Assembly (NCBI RefSeq): GCF_026262505.1
Contig: NC_067204.1
Coordinates: 24,273,300 to 24,337,299 of the forward strand
Length of the DNA stretch: 64,000 nt
Source of the DNA: Trichomonas vaginalis G3
Taxonomy: Eukaryota > Parabasalia > Trichomonadida > Trichomonadidae
Direction: 5' to 3'
The notes below the pieces were generated by a model that saw only the letters and a program-made list of their open reading frames with translations, was not told where the DNA came from and ran no database searches. This document shows, one piece after another, positions 20,225-30,999 of the stretch. Each line of letters opens with the position of its first letter. Within the stretch, counting starts at the first letter, position 1. The translations under genes were made by a program, and so were the position numbers.

Positions 20225-21808
20225 TTAGCGTTTTTGGCGAGCTGGAGCGCAAGTAATGATTTCATCGACGCGAAGGATCTGCTCAGCAGCTTCAGAAGCA
20301 GAGATAAGTACCTGGCGCTTTACGCGGAAGCTCTCAGTGATACCGAGTTCAGCGATGTCAGCAACTCCTCCTTTCTTGATGTCGAGGCCGTATGTGTGCT
20401 TTCCTTCGGCGTGGGCAGCGCGGATTGAAGCGACGATTTCTGGAGCATCGAGGCCAGCGTTTCCAGCGATGATTGTTGGGATCTGGCGGAGAGCCCGAGC
20501 GAATCCTTCCATGGCAAGGGAGACTTTGCCTGGTGTATGGCGGGCGGCGTTATCAACAGCCTCAGCCATGAGGATTTCGGAGCATCCTGCACCGTAAACT
20601 GTGCGCTTCTCTGTCATCATTGATGCGATGACGCAAAGAGCATCGTGGAGAGCACGCTCTGCTTCATCGAGCATCTGTTGTGTAGCACCACGAAGAACAA
20701 CTGTAGATGTGGCTGGTTCGTGGCATCCTGTGAAGCGGATTAACTTATCTTCACCGATCATGATGGATTCAACGGTCTTTGCGTAGCCGAGCTTGACCTT
20801 GTCTGGTGTATCGAATGTAGAAACGATGTCACCGCCTGTAACAAGTGCAAGGCGTTCGACACCGGCGAAATCTGCCTGTTCGATAGAGTTGATATGGTGT
20901 TCTGTGAAGTATTGTTCTGGAAGGTTGTAGATGAGCTGGCGGTTAACGAAAAGTGTTGGCTTGTGAGCGGCAATCTTGTCGCACTTTGTAAGCATCTTCT
21001 GGCGCTCTGCCTGCTCGATCTTGGCGAGCTGTTCTGGGGAATCTGTCTCAATCTTGGCACCGTTGATCTTGATCTTATCGGCATCCATGGATGTGTTTGC
21101 GATAAGGATCTTGGCGTCTTCGATCTTCTGTGGCTGGCCAATACCGAAGTGGCACTTGAGGATGAGGCCATCGACAAGCTCGGATTCGCGAAGGGCTCCA
21201 CCTGTAACTTTAACAATGGAAATTGCATCGAGACGAGATGGATCGCGAAGGCGCTCAACAGCGGAAACGGCGATCTCAGCAAAGTGGTCGCGTTCCATAG
21301 CAAGGACTTTACTGTTGAGTGTTGTACGAGCGACGTTAAGAAGATCTTCACGGAACTTAGCGTTGTCGACGGAGTTATCCTTAGCAGAGCCTTCAAGAGC
21401 CTTTAAAGCAACTTGAACGGCCTCGTGCCATCCCTTGACAATGGTCTGTGGATGGATGCCTTGGCCAACAAGATTCTCTGCTTCGTGAAGTAACTGTCCG
21501 CAAAGAACGGCAACGGATGTTGTGCCATCACCAACTTCAGCATCCTGAGCTTGTGAAAGATCAACAATGATACGAGCTGCTGGGTTATCAATAACGATTG
21601 ACTTAAGGATTGTAGCACCATCATTTGTTACATTAATTGTATCGAGGTTTGAGAGTGATTGAAGAATCTTGTCCATACCTTTTGGACCTAATGTTGTCTT
21701 AACAAGGTCGCAGATAGCCATAGCACCTGTGAATGCGGACATACGAGCCATTTCACCACGCTCTTCATTGGCACTTGTGTCTAAAAGTTGAACGCCTGCT
21801 GTTTTCAT
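20225..21808 (-). CDS. CCT2: T-complex protein 1 subunit beta (CCT2)
   Basis: A 527-aa cytosolic group II chaperonin subunit that folds actin, tubulin and other clients inside the 16-subunit TRiC/CCT ring. The start is the ATG at 21806-21808. The N-terminus (TSANEERGEMARMSAFTGA) and the region NRQLIYNLPEQ...ADFAGVERLALVTGG are characteristic of the beta subunit, not of other CCT paralogues. The ATP-site motifs LGPKGMDK (about 40-47) and GDGTTS (about 93-98) are intact, and the C-terminal LRVDEIITCAPARQ matches the family end. Length equals that of animal and yeast CCT2 (about 527-535). GC content and codon use are clearly higher than in the flanks, as expected of a highly expressed gene. Long antisense frames here are shadows. 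Confidence 0.96.
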   Translation of the reverse strand: MKTAGVQLLDTSANEERGEMARMSAFTGAMAICDLVKTTLGPKGMDKILQSLSNLDTINVTNDGATILKSIVIDNPAARIIVDLSQAQDAEVGDGTTSVAVLCGQLLHEAENLVGQGIHPQTIVKGWHEAVQVALKALEGSAKDNSVDNAKFREDLLNVARTTLNSKVLAMERDHFAEIAVSAVERLRDPSRLDAISIVKVTGGALRESELVDGLILKCHFGIGQPQKIEDAKILIANTSMDADKIKINGAKIETDSPEQLAKIEQAERQKMLTKCDKIAAHKPTLFVNRQLIYNLPEQYFTEHHINSIEQADFAGVERLALVTGGDIVSTFDTPDKVKLGYAKTVESIMIGEDKLIRFTGCHEPATSTVVLRGATQQMLDEAERALHDALCVIASMMTEKRTVYGAGCSEILMAEAVDNAARHTPGKVSLAMEGFARALRQIPTIIAGNAGLDAPEIVASIRAAHAEGKHTYGLDIKKGGVADIAELGITESFRVKRQVLISASEAAEQILRVDEIITCAPARQKR

Positions 21809-22366
21809 TTATGTGGTCACGACACGTTTATTAATTTTAAATTCACTTTTTTGTCCGTGCTATGTGGTCGAGTGGATTTAAGCTTCACTGGACAATTATT
21901 TGAACTTTGTAGTACTGCAAATGGATACTCTTCGCGTTATTTTGGAAATTTATCCACTCATTTCTCATTTTCGAGCACTTTTAAGAATATTAAAAAGTTT
22001 ATTTTGCATTTAAGCATATGATACGATCTGATAAAGAGTTGCATTTAAGATTTTTCTCTAATTTTCTTCTACTTGGAGATTTTGAGCACTTATTCTTTAT
22101 TCAATTTATTTTGTTAACGTTGTAGTATTTAACAATGCTGTTTTTCTGTATTGATAGATGTTTCCTTCACAAATATCTATTACGAATGAAAAATTTTTCT
22201 ATAAAATTTTTCATAAAAATAATAGTTCATTTAAGACATATGAGTGTGAAATTAGTTAATATGACTCGATGTTGTAATATAAGCAGTGTTGAAAGTATCC
22301 TTTTCAAAAAAAATTAAAAATTATCGTTGATAAAATATAAATGAGATAATGGAAGATTGTACAACG
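21809..22366. other. intergenic region
   Basis: About 560 bp from the CCT2 start to the foldback element. AT-rich; short antisense frames have no recognisable content. Confidence 0.55.
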
Positions 22367-23620
22367 GTTGTAAACAGAAATTCATCAAAAGTGACACATC
22401 AGAAAAGCTAAAATATTGAATTTTTGGAACTTTTGATAGAGCACGTTTTTAAATATTAATTAAAGTAAATGTATATTTTGTAAAGATTCTTTTTAATAAA
22501 AAAAATAAAATTTTGAAGAAGAACACAAAATCTTCTGAAAAATAATATCACATAAACTCATATTATTTTCTAATATATAACTATTTTATATAAAAATCAA
22601 ATTCAATGATCTTAAAAGCGAAGGATAAACCTCAAAATTTACGAATATAATGAGTGGGAATATAATGCTTATCTATCATAAAACCATATGAAATATCAAT
22701 TTTTGCTTTACGCCTAATTTTTGACGACAATTAGCAAAAAATGTTAAATGTTAACACTCAGTCCATTTGAATATGAAAAATAAAATTGACTTTGATTAAA
22801 TGTTTTTATTTATCATGCAATTCTTCTTGCGACCAAAGATTTGAATAAAAGTTCAAAAAATAAGATAGCTTAAAAAATAATATACGGTAGTGTTTACTAA
22901 TAGATGAATAGTATATAAATTCTATTAAAATGGATTTGATCCAAAAAAATATAAAACCAAAAATAATTGTTATAATTTAAATGAAGAAGTAATTTAAAAC
23001 GATTTTATTTATGATCAAATTTTATATATTTTTTTGGATCAAATCCATTTTAATAGAATTTATATACTATTCATCTATTAGTAAACACTACCGTATATTA
23101 TTTTTTAAGCTATCTTATTTTTTGAACTTTTATTCAAATCTTTGGTCGCAAGAAGAATTGCATGATAAATAAAAACATTTAATCAAAGTCAATTTTATTT
23201 TTCATATTCAAATGGACTGAGTGTTAACATTTAACATTTTTTGCTAATTGTCGTCAAAAATTAGGCGTAAAGCAAAAATTGATATTTCATATGGTTTTAT
23301 GATAGATAAGCATTATATTCCCACTCATTATATTCGTAAATTTTGAGGTTTATCCTTCGCTTTTAAGATCTTTGAATTTGATTTTTATATAAAATAGTTA
23401 TATATTAGAAAATAATATGAGTTTATGTGATATTATTTTTCAGAAGATTTCATTCTATATGCCTATGAAAAGTACTCTCAAAACTAACTTTTTCCTAATT
23501 ATAATTAAATCTAGAATATTGTATTATGCTTAGTATTATTTCATTTTTCTCATTCAATTTAGAATTTACAAATGTCAAAAAATTGAGAGCTGTCACTTTT
23601 GATGAATTTCTGTTTATTAC
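22367..23620. mobile_element. foldback element copy D2 (empty-site copy)
   Basis: A 1254-bp element of two long inverted arms. The arms from about 22528-22956 and 23020-23450 are nearly perfect reverse complements. The outermost bases (TAAACAGAAATTCATC plus AAAAGTGACA) are also inverted repeats, while the subterminal 120-140 bp differ between the two sides. The centre, with GATTTTATTT at 23001-23010, is the uninterrupted version of the MULE insertion site in copy D1. No coding potential. Flanks show no clean target duplication (ACAACGGTTG versus ACAACAATCG, 7 of 10). It lies between CCT2 and uS9, both upstream-facing genes on the minus strand. Confidence 0.88.
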
Positions 23621-23751
23621 ACAACAATCGAGAAATTAAATAACAATATGATTATTTTAAGATTTGATGGATTGGAATCAAATGATAAGATTATATTTTT
23701 CATATAATTTTGTTTATCGAATGTATATAATATTTTAGTACTACAATAATT

Positions 23752-24174
23752 TTAACGGTATGACATCTGTCTGCGGACACGGGCACTCTGACCACCGAAC
23801 TTCTTTGGTTCCATACGACGTGGATCGGCGACAAGGAGTGTACGATCGTAGCCGAGAAGTGTATTCTTGATTTCTGTCTTTGTAGCCTCGTCTACATACT
23901 TCTGATAGTATGCAACGATTGCCTTAGCGACGGCCTGGCGGATAGCGTAAACTTGAGCAACATGGCCACCACCATGGACACGAACACGAATGTCGAGATT
24001 GCCCCAAGACTCTTCACCGATGAGTTGGAGTGGTTCGAGGATCTTGGCACGGAGAGTTTCAGAAGAAACCATATTGATTGGGGTACCGTTGAGTTTGATA
24101 AGACCAGATCCTTCGCAGCAGTAGGCGACAGCAGTAGCGGTCTTCTTACGACCGAAAACTTGGACGCTCTTCAT
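23752..24174 (-). CDS. RPS16: 40S ribosomal protein S16 (uS9)
   Basis: A 140-aa small-subunit ribosomal protein. The start is the ATG at 24172-24174. [46 protein letters not shown] and [16 protein letters not shown] are diagnostic uS9 blocks, and the protein ends RRQMSYR, the conserved basic tail that reaches the decoding site and contacts initiator tRNA. Length matches the eukaryotic family. The foldback element lies 130 bp downstream of the stop, close enough to affect the 3' end region but not the coding sequence. Confidence 0.97.
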   Translation of the reverse strand: MKSVQVFGRKKTATAVAYCCEGSGLIKLNGTPINMVSSETLRAKILEPLQLIGEESWGNLDIRVRVHGGGHVAQVYAIRQAVAKAIVAYYQKYVDEATKTEIKNTLLGYDRTLLVADPRRMEPKKFGGQSARVRRQMSYR

Positions 24175-24953
24175 TGAAAAAGGCTAATTAAAAATTCAAT
24201 TTTTAAATTTTATATGAAATATATGTTACATATCAATAGATAGATATAATTGAATAAATATGTTCTTCAAAAAAAATTTGAAAAACTAAAAAATAAAGAG
24301 AAATTCTAGAAGTTTTATGTGAAAATGATGAAATTCAAATTTTTTGGAAAAATTTATCTATAAATCAAGTATTATTTTGATAATACTTAAAAGTGTTAAT
24401 TCAAAATTAGTCATAAATTCTGAAATTCGTAAGATGTTTTTATATCCTCTCAGAAAATGCATGCATATCTAATAATGAACCTCTAGTCAGTCTAATTTTC
24501 CTTCATTCTATAATTTTAGGATATAAAACTACTCATAATTTCATCCTTTCGGCATAATTCTAATAATTATTGATCAGAATCCGAGTCTAACAATAATTCC
24601 AACTATTTATGTTTAATAATTGCGATTGTGAGGGCTGTTACATAAAAATGGCCCACTTTTGGAAATTTCAAATGTGAAATGTAATTATTTCGAAAATATT
24701 TTCCAAAAATGTTCTTTGATTTAAGTAGTTGAATCAAATAAATGTAGTATTTTTTAAATTTAAAAGAGGCAAAATTAATTGCGACCAATTTCTTTTTCTT
24801 CCAAACCATTTCTTCTTCATCTTTCTAGAATTATTAATAAAACATTGATTTGACACAAAATCAATAAACCGTATCCAAAAGTAACACCTAGTTTCGTACG
24901 ATAAATTGTATGGCCAGTTCGGTTTACTTGGCAGCTTGACACTTCAACTATTC
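24175..24953. other. divergent intergenic region between uS9 and TRAP-alpha
   Basis: About 780 bp containing the promoters of two divergent genes. AT-rich. An ATG at 24910 is out of frame with TRAP-alpha. The sequence ACTTCAACTATTCATG spans the chosen TRAP-alpha start and could include a trichomonad-type initiator (TCA), but the match is weak. Confidence 0.5.
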
Positions 24954-25646
24954 ATGTTCTTTGCATTATCCTTACTTGCTAAGTGTGAAGAGGATGTTCT
25001 TGGAACTTATGATCCATACACCCACGCACACCTTCCACCAATTTCTAACGACGTTATTGACGCCCGTGCCCAATTCATTGATTTTCCAGACAACAAAATC
25101 CCAACAAATGGTCAGACCTATGTTCGCCTTGTAGGCACATACAAGGCCATCGGAAACAATGAACTTCAAGTTCAAGCAGTCTTTGGCCATCTCTACACAC
25201 TTGAAGGTGAATGGGTTACCAACTACACAACATTTGCTTACCCATGCCGTGCCAATTCTGAAGAGTCCATCACATCCAGCCACTACTTCGAATGGCATAG
25301 TGAAATCGATCCAGCTCAATACATCATTGATGCTTATGCCATCGTCACAAACACAGACGGCAAGAACTATTCTGCACTCGTCCTTAACCAGACCGTTGAA
25401 TTCGTTGAAATCACCAACTACAAGGAGACAATTGGCTCTGCTTTCCTTTATCTTCTTGTTATCTTCGTTCTCGGCGGCATCATCTACCTTATCCTTTCCA
25501 AGGATCAGAGAACAACAATGTCCACAGTCGCTGCCCAGTCCAAGGCTTCTAAGAAGAAAGTTCTCGACTACTCCGAAATCCATACCTCTGACCGCTCCTC
25601 ATCCCCAGGAGTCACAAAGAGAACAAAGTCTCCATCCAACAAATAA
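24954..25646 (+). CDS. SSR1: translocon-associated protein subunit alpha (TRAP-alpha)
   Basis: Starting at the ATG at 24954 the protein has 230 aa; the frame is open further upstream but only from a TTG. It begins with a very short hydrophobic signal (MFFALSLLAKC), followed by an acidic luminal domain of about 145 residues, one membrane segment at about residues 160-182 (FLYLLVIFVLGGIIYLIL) and a basic Ser/Lys-rich cytosolic tail ending TKSPSNK. This is the TRAP-alpha plan. TRAP sits next to the Sec61 channel in the ER membrane and helps insertion of certain nascent chains; the basic tail faces the ribosome. The signal is short for the family, so the true start could differ. Confidence 0.82.
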   Translation: MFFALSLLAKCEEDVLGTYDPYTHAHLPPISNDVIDARAQFIDFPDNKIPTNGQTYVRLVGTYKAIGNNELQVQAVFGHLYTLEGEWVTNYTTFAYPCRANSEESITSSHYFEWHSEIDPAQYIIDAYAIVTNTDGKNYSALVLNQTVEFVEITNYKETIGSAFLYLLVIFVLGGIIYLILSKDQRTTMSTVAAQSKASKKKVLDYSEIHTSDRSSSPGVTKRTKSPSNK

Positions 25647-26181
25647 AAACCCGACTAAACATATTTTGCACTACGCACAACACACACACAAAACTTTAAC
25701 AATTATTTTTTTAATAATAAATAGTAAATATTATTTAATCATATTGGAATTCACCATCAAAAGATGAATATTAAAAGCGGAAATAAATTCATCAAAATTA
25801 AATTTCGAATCATGGTTGGCCATCATTAAGAGGATGAGCTCAACTGGCTTTCCAGAAGTATATTCTCAAATTAAATGAGCTTATGGACTTTAAATATTTG
25901 TCAATAATTTGATGTCTTCTAAAATTAGCCGTCTCGGAGTTCCTCATTTAAAACAAAAGTTATCTGTCATTAATATTTCGTAAATGTTATATGCTGAAAT
26001 ACAAAAAAATATGCGTTATGAATTTCATATCTGATAATATTAAGAATATATTGAAGAATGATTGCACATAACAGGGCATGAGATGATGTCAAGATTTTAA
26101 GAGTTTCATAAACAATCTTTCCCTTCATTGTTGATAAATTTCCAAAATAACGATTATTTTGACAAAGATTTTATATAAAAA
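25647..26181. other. AT-rich intergenic region
   Basis: About 535 bp between TRAP-alpha and the ankyrin remnant. Nothing recognised beyond AT-rich sequence. Confidence 0.55.
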
Positions 26182-26923
26182 ATGTTACATCTGAACACTG
26201 AAGCAGCTTTAAAAGCTTGCATGAATAACGATCTTGAGTCACTTCAGCACTTGATTCCATCTTGTCTTGGACCAGATTCAAGAGTGCAAAAAGTTCGACT
26301 TCGGGATCGTCCTTATTCGGCAGTTCCTTTTTTATGCATTACAATTGCGTATGGAAGTATAGATTGCTTTGAGTACTTAATCGAAAAAGGTGCAACAACG
26401 TATTATGCAGATTTAATTCTTCATTTTTTCATTTCATTCTTCATATTTTTATGATAATACTCCATTACACTTTGCAGCAAGATTTAATCAACCAATTTGT
26501 GTTAAAAAGTTACTTGAATTAGGGGAGAATCCAAATACTCAAAATAGATTTGGTGATACACCATTGTATTACGCCGCTGAAGCAGGAAGTACAATAATCG
26601 TACAAATGCTTAACGTTATGGGAGCTTCATTGAAAATTTTAAATACTGAGAAGCAAACACCATTACATATTGCATGCGAAATGGGAAATGTCGAAGTTGT
26701 CCAACTTCTTTTAAGTTTGGGCGTTCAGACTGCTGCTAAAGATGTAAACGGAATGACTGCTTATGATTTTGCTAAAAGGAGTGAGTATCAAGATATTCTT
26801 GATATACTGAACGAGTATGATGTAAATAAGATAAATGAAGTAGGCTAAAACCCTCAAAATCCTCAAAATGCACAAAATGGACAAAATACACCTAGCACTC
26901 CACAGAAAAAGACACCAAAATGA
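26182..26923 (+). pseudogene. ankyrin-repeat protein gene, decayed
   Basis: The ATG at 26182 opens MLHLNTEAALKACMNNDLES, the type of N-terminus seen on small trichomonad ankyrin proteins, with an ankyrin unit ending CFEYLIEKGA. That frame stops at 26452-26454, just after a low-complexity TTCATT-rich stretch (about 26417-26450). Ankyrin sequence resumes one frame over with DNTPLHFAARFNQ near 26456 and continues through TPLYYAAEAG and TPLHIACEMGNVEVVQLLLS. A stop at 26846-26848 is followed in the same frame by a Gln/Asn-rich tail (NPQNPQNAQNGQ...PQKKTPK) to a second stop at 26921-26923. Both a frame change and an in-frame stop therefore separate likely original parts. Short truncated products remain possible. 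No intron signals fit the break. Confidence 0.8.
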
Positions 26924-27555
26924 GATAACTAGATATGTTTGAATTCATGTTTCTAAATATTAATGTTATTATTGTTTACTCTTCTTATATTAATTTCCAA
27001 AGCTAGATCTTATAAGATAACGAATGACATCCTCTTATATTATCAAATAACATGATAATATATGAACATTCAAGCATTGACATTATAATTTTTTGAAAAG
27101 AAAATATATATTATTGAGAATCAGATGATTTATTTTGAATCTATTTAGAGAAAGTTTCACTGTATAGACGTTTTAGCTCATAATTATATCATCAGTCTGA
27201 ATTAGAATGATTATATTGATAAATTCATATTTGAATTCAAAGATCATTATGATAAGGATATATCGTCGTGCAGAAAACTTTCAATGAATCTATGTGTAAG
27301 TGACAAAAGTAACAAGTCAGTCTATTTAGTCAGAATGAAAAAAAATAAAATGAACATAACAAATTATTTTTATAATTTTTCTATCGTCCATTCAATTCAA
27401 AGCAATGTAAACAATAGATTTAATCCTATGATGTCATTTAATTTTAGGAATAATCCTCCTATAATAATTAAAATTATTGTAGTAAAACAATAAAGATTTA
27501 CTAAGCTGAGTCACTTTTGTATTGAATATAAAATAAATTTTTATCGCGAAGCAGA
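26924..27555. other. intergenic region upstream of Vps8
   Basis: About 630 bp, AT-rich, no gene recognised. It holds the Vps8 promoter (see the initiator-like site at 27510). Confidence 0.55.
27510..27516 (+). promoter_or_regulatory. initiator-like (Inr) site
   Basis: TCACTTT fits the trichomonad initiator consensus TCA(+1)Y(T/A). It lies 44 bp upstream of the Vps8 ATG. Seven-base matches are common, so this is only suggestive. Confidence 0.35.
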
Positions 27556-30500
27556 ATGAAATCAGACTCAGCATTTACTATTACTCCCGTTAGAGACTTC
27601 AAAATAGTCACAGAATCGGAAGAAATACCATTTATCAGAGATTATGCACGCTCCGCGCAAAAATACGCCGTAATTTTAACTGATGATATTTTACCTATTG
27701 TCGCTGAATGGCCTTACACCAATGTCAAAGAGATTTTAGATAAAAAGAAGCTAACTGAGAAGCCAGTTGCTATGGATATCTCTCCAAATGGTCAATACGC
27801 TCTTTTAGGTTATGAATCTGGCAGCATTGCTATCATTGATATTGAGAAGGAATCTCTCATTAAATACCACAAGAGAAATGGAAAGCCACCAGTAGTTCAT
27901 GTCGCTTGGGGTGGCGATTCACAGGTTTTTACGATCGTAGACGAAGATGGTGCATTGTACCTTGTTAGCTGCAAGATTCTTCTTGGCGTTGCTGCTCTCA
28001 GAGAAAGACTTATTACTTTTATGAATCCAAAAGTTTTTGTCCAAGGATTTATCTTCAATTCTACAAGCAACTGGATGCTTGGTGCCACAGAAGAATCCTT
28101 ATTATATATCAAACTTTCAGACGAAGGAAATTGCACTTCATCAGAAATTTACAAATCCGAAGATATTAATCCTCCAAGATTTACAACAGACTTCCACAAA
28201 GGACAGCTTCTTGTTGCTGTTTGCACAGGTACTACTCTCGTCATCTATTCTTTCAACGAAGCCGGTAAATCTACTCAATTATCAGAAACATTCATTCCTG
28301 ATAACATTGAGCACTGCTTCTACTTAGGAAACCGCGTTTACGTACTTGTTCTCGATAACCATACACTCCAAATCATCAAAGCCTCAGGACAACTCGCAGA
28401 AATTTGTTCATCCGACGAATTAGAGAATACATTGAAGAATGCAAGATGCATGTTTGCGAACCATCAAAAGCTCTTCATCATGAATGATTCTTCAATGTTC
28501 CAACTCTCTTTCCTCGACTGGGGAACTGTTTTGAATGATTTGGCCGAACAAAAGAACTGGGGAGAGTGCTTCGAGATCGCAAAGAGCATCTATACAGGCA
28601 ATAATCTTGAGTATTTCGGACTGCCTAGCTCAGTAAAGAAGCGTTGTTCCCAAGTTACAACAACAATGAAATTTATTTTCGACCAGGCAATCACGAGTGG
28701 CGACAATCCAAAGGAATTACTCAAGGGAATGATCGAGACATGCGGATACCTCGAAATGTTTGAGTTCTTCTCGAAGGATTTACTCAAATTTGCAAAAGAT
28801 AAGAATTTACTCTTCCAATACTTCAATTCATCACTTGTCGAAGGTGAAGAAGTCATCACTCTTCAGAGATATATCACTAAAGCTCACTTAGATGTCTTAT
28901 TTACCCTTTCTCCTCAAGTTGTCGCAGATATTTTACTCAAATCAAACATTATCGAGAAATTTGCCGCTAAAATCGCACAATACGCCCTTAAAACAAGCAA
29001 CGATGAACTACTTCTTAAGATTTGGATCGATGTTTACGGAGATTATTTATCCCCACTTTTACACTACCAAGATAACACAACCAAGCTTTACATCTACCTC
29101 TACAAGGTCTTCTTCGGCGAATACCACCCTACTTATGCCCAAAAAGTCGTTGTTGCCCTTTGGATTTTCACTCCAATCAACAACCGCTTCCCAAGACTCT
29201 CCACATTGATTCGAAAAGATGCGGAAAGAGGTCCTCGCCTCATTAAGGAATTCTACAAGCTCTGCCCGATCAAGATGTTGAATGGCAATGACCTTGACTC
29301 GATCAAAATGGTCGATGCCGTACTCCACTGCATTATAGAGTACGCGAATACCATGCCTCGCGAGCAGGTGGCCATCAAATCCCCACAAATTTACACAATT
29401 CTCGCAAAAACAGGAAAAATCATTCTTAAGAAGAATCTACAGATCCCAACTTACTCCCTCAAGTTCATAATGTTCTGGATTTTCAACGACAAGCAGAATA
29501 TCGATGTTCGCGAACAACTTTTACAATTAATCAACGCATTACACCCAGAAATCGTCAAATTGAGTGAGTTAGAGAAAGAATGTGAGGCTGTTGGTTTCTC
29601 AGAGATTCTTACAAAGTTCTACATGAAAGATAAGAACTATAATAAGATTATCCAGCTTTTACTTTCAATTCCTGACCGCAGATCCCGTATTTTCCCATTC
29701 ATCTACGATCTGATTGATTCCGAGCCAGATAAGATCACTTCAGCCATTGAAGAACACATCCAAGTTCTCATTTTAATTGATGCAGCCAAAACCGCCAAAT
29801 TAGTTGCAGAAAAAATGCCAGAATTCCACAGAACAGTTATGAGGAAAGACATTGGCAGCTACACGAAGTATCTCTATCTCAAGGAGATGTCGAAGAACCC
29901 AGATTGCCAACATTTAGTCTCCGATGATGATACAATGGAATATTTCGTTTTAATTTGTCAGTTTTGTCCAGAAGAAGCACTTCCTATGCTCAAAACAACT
30001 TCATGCATCATGTTCGACAAAGCGTTACCTATCTGCGAGCGTAACAGAGTTGTCGACGCATGTGTACACATCCATACGATGCTTGGAGATAATCAGAGCG
30101 CTGTTCAAATGGTTTCAGAAGAGTTACAACAAGAATTGGTTGAAATCTTACATAATAAGAAGAAATGCAGAGTTGCTTCTTTGGACAGAGTTGGCGATGA
30201 CAAGTATTTAAGAGTTCCTTACAATACTATACAATTGGCCTTTGATTTGCTCGCGAAAACTCCTTCTTTGGGAACGAAATTGGAAGAAATGTGGAGAGAT
30301 ATTTTCAGAGCATTTCAATTACCAATGTATTTAACCGCGAAAATACCAGATCTCGAGACGAAGAAGGCCTTCAACTTGTGTTTCGCGTATTTCATTGTAG
30401 AACTCATCCAAAGGACATCAGGAGATTTCGTTATGGCAACGTTGCACAGAGATTTCTCAATAATTCCTGAATTGCAAATGAGAGAAATTTTATTATATGT

Positions 30501-30999
30501 TTTCAAACATTTCGATTACAACAAGATGCTTTCAACAGCTGTTACCGCTTTGTTGTTACAAGACTGCAAGACACTAAGAGTTGATGCTTCACTCGTAAAG
30601 AACAGAGCTGCAAACATTTGGACAACGAGATGCGGAATTTGCAACCAGTTCATTACTGGTCAAGGCGGAGTAGGAATGTTGGTTTTCCAGTGCGGACATT
30701 GTTTCCATAATAACAACGTTTGCGGAAAACACACAAGCTGCCCAGTATGTAAGGGTATAGCTGCTAGAAACAATAACGCGGAAATGACATTGTCTAAGAG
30801 AACAATGGCAAATAGAGCAAGAGCTTTGCAAAGAGTCGAATTCGGTTTGAAGAAGAATTTCGGTGATGAACAGGATGATTCTGCTTCTGGACATCATATT
30901 TACTTCTTGCCAGAATACCCTGTTAAGGCAACAAATAAGATAACACCAAAGTTCGCTGACTTCTTACCTCCTGCTAACTCAGTCTTCTCTGAAATTTAA
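27556..30999 (+). CDS. VPS8: Vps8-like CORVET tethering subunit
   Basis: A 1147-aa protein from the ATG at 27556. Residues about 1-330 form a WD40-type beta-propeller (VAMDISPNGQYALLGYESGSIAIIDIE), followed by a long alpha-solenoid, and a C-terminal RING at about 1026-1064 (CGICNQF...FQCGHCFHNNN...CPVCK). The order, plus local likeness to human Vps8 around ALYLVSCKILLGVAALRER, the segment after the propeller (WGTVLNDLAEQKNWGECFEIA) and EKECEAVGFSEILTKFYM, points to Vps8 rather than Vps11, Vps18 or Vps41. Vps8 is the Rab5-binding subunit of CORVET, which tethers early endosomes. No membrane segment, as expected. The gene is intact and alone. Confidence 0.85.
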   Translation: MKSDSAFTITPVRDFKIVTESEEIPFIRDYARSAQKYAVILTDDILPIVAEWPYTNVKEILDKKKLTEKPVAMDISPNGQYALLGYESGSIAIIDIEKESLIKYHKRNGKPPVVHVAWGGDSQVFTIVDEDGALYLVSCKILLGVAALRERLITFMNPKVFVQGFIFNSTSNWMLGATEESLLYIKLSDEGNCTSSEIYKSEDINPPRFTTDFHKGQLLVAVCTGTTLVIYSFNEAGKSTQLSETFIPDNIEHCFYLGNRVYVLVLDNHTLQIIKASGQLAEICSSDELENTLKNARCMFANHQKLFIMNDSSMFQLSFLDWGTVLNDLAEQKNWGECFEIAKSIYTGNNLEYFGLPSSVKKRCSQVTTTMKFIFDQAITSGDNPKELLKGMIETCGYLEMFEFFSKDLLKFAKDKNLLFQYFNSSLVEGEEVITLQRYITKAHLDVLFTLSPQVVADILLKSNIIEKFAAKIAQYALKTSNDELLLKIWIDVYGDYLSPLLHYQDNTTKLYIYLYKVFFGEYHPTYAQKVVVALWIFTPINNRFPRLSTLIRKDAERGPRLIKEFYKLCPIKMLNGNDLDSIKMVDAVLHCIIEYANTMPREQVAIKSPQIYTILAKTGKIILKKNLQIPTYSLKFIMFWIFNDKQNIDVREQLLQLINALHPEIVKLSELEKECEAVGFSEILTKFYMKDKNYNKIIQLLLSIPDRRSRIFPFIYDLIDSEPDKITSAIEEHIQVLILIDAAKTAKLVAEKMPEFHRTVMRKDIGSYTKYLYLKEMSKNPDCQHLVSDDDTMEYFVLICQFCPEEALPMLKTTSCIMFDKALPICERNRVVDACVHIHTMLGDNQSAVQMVSEELQQELVEILHNKKKCRVASLDRVGDDKYLRVPYNTIQLAFDLLAKTPSLGTKLEEMWRDIFRAFQLPMYLTAKIPDLETKKAFNLCFAYFIVELIQRTSGDFVMATLHRDFSIIPELQMREILLYVFKHFDYNKMLSTAVTALLLQDCKTLRVDASLVKNRAANIWTTRCGICNQFITGQGGVGMLVFQCGHCFHNNNVCGKHTSCPVCKGIAARNNNAEMTLSKRTMANRARALQRVEFGLKKNFGDEQDDSASGHHIYFLPEYPVKATNKITPKFADFLPPANSVFSEI

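Noticed and set aside
20894-21416. Long antisense frames over CCT2
   Set aside because: Shadows of the strongly coding minus-strand CCT2 gene; similar shadows lie opposite TRAP-alpha and Vps8.
22367-23620. Clean target duplication around foldback D2
   Set aside because: The best flank match is 7 of 10 bases, and D1 shows no matching pattern.
24603-24809. 68-aa minus-strand frame between uS9 and TRAP-alpha
   Set aside because: Lys/Ile/Tyr/Phe-rich, as random AT-rich DNA gives; no conserved feature.
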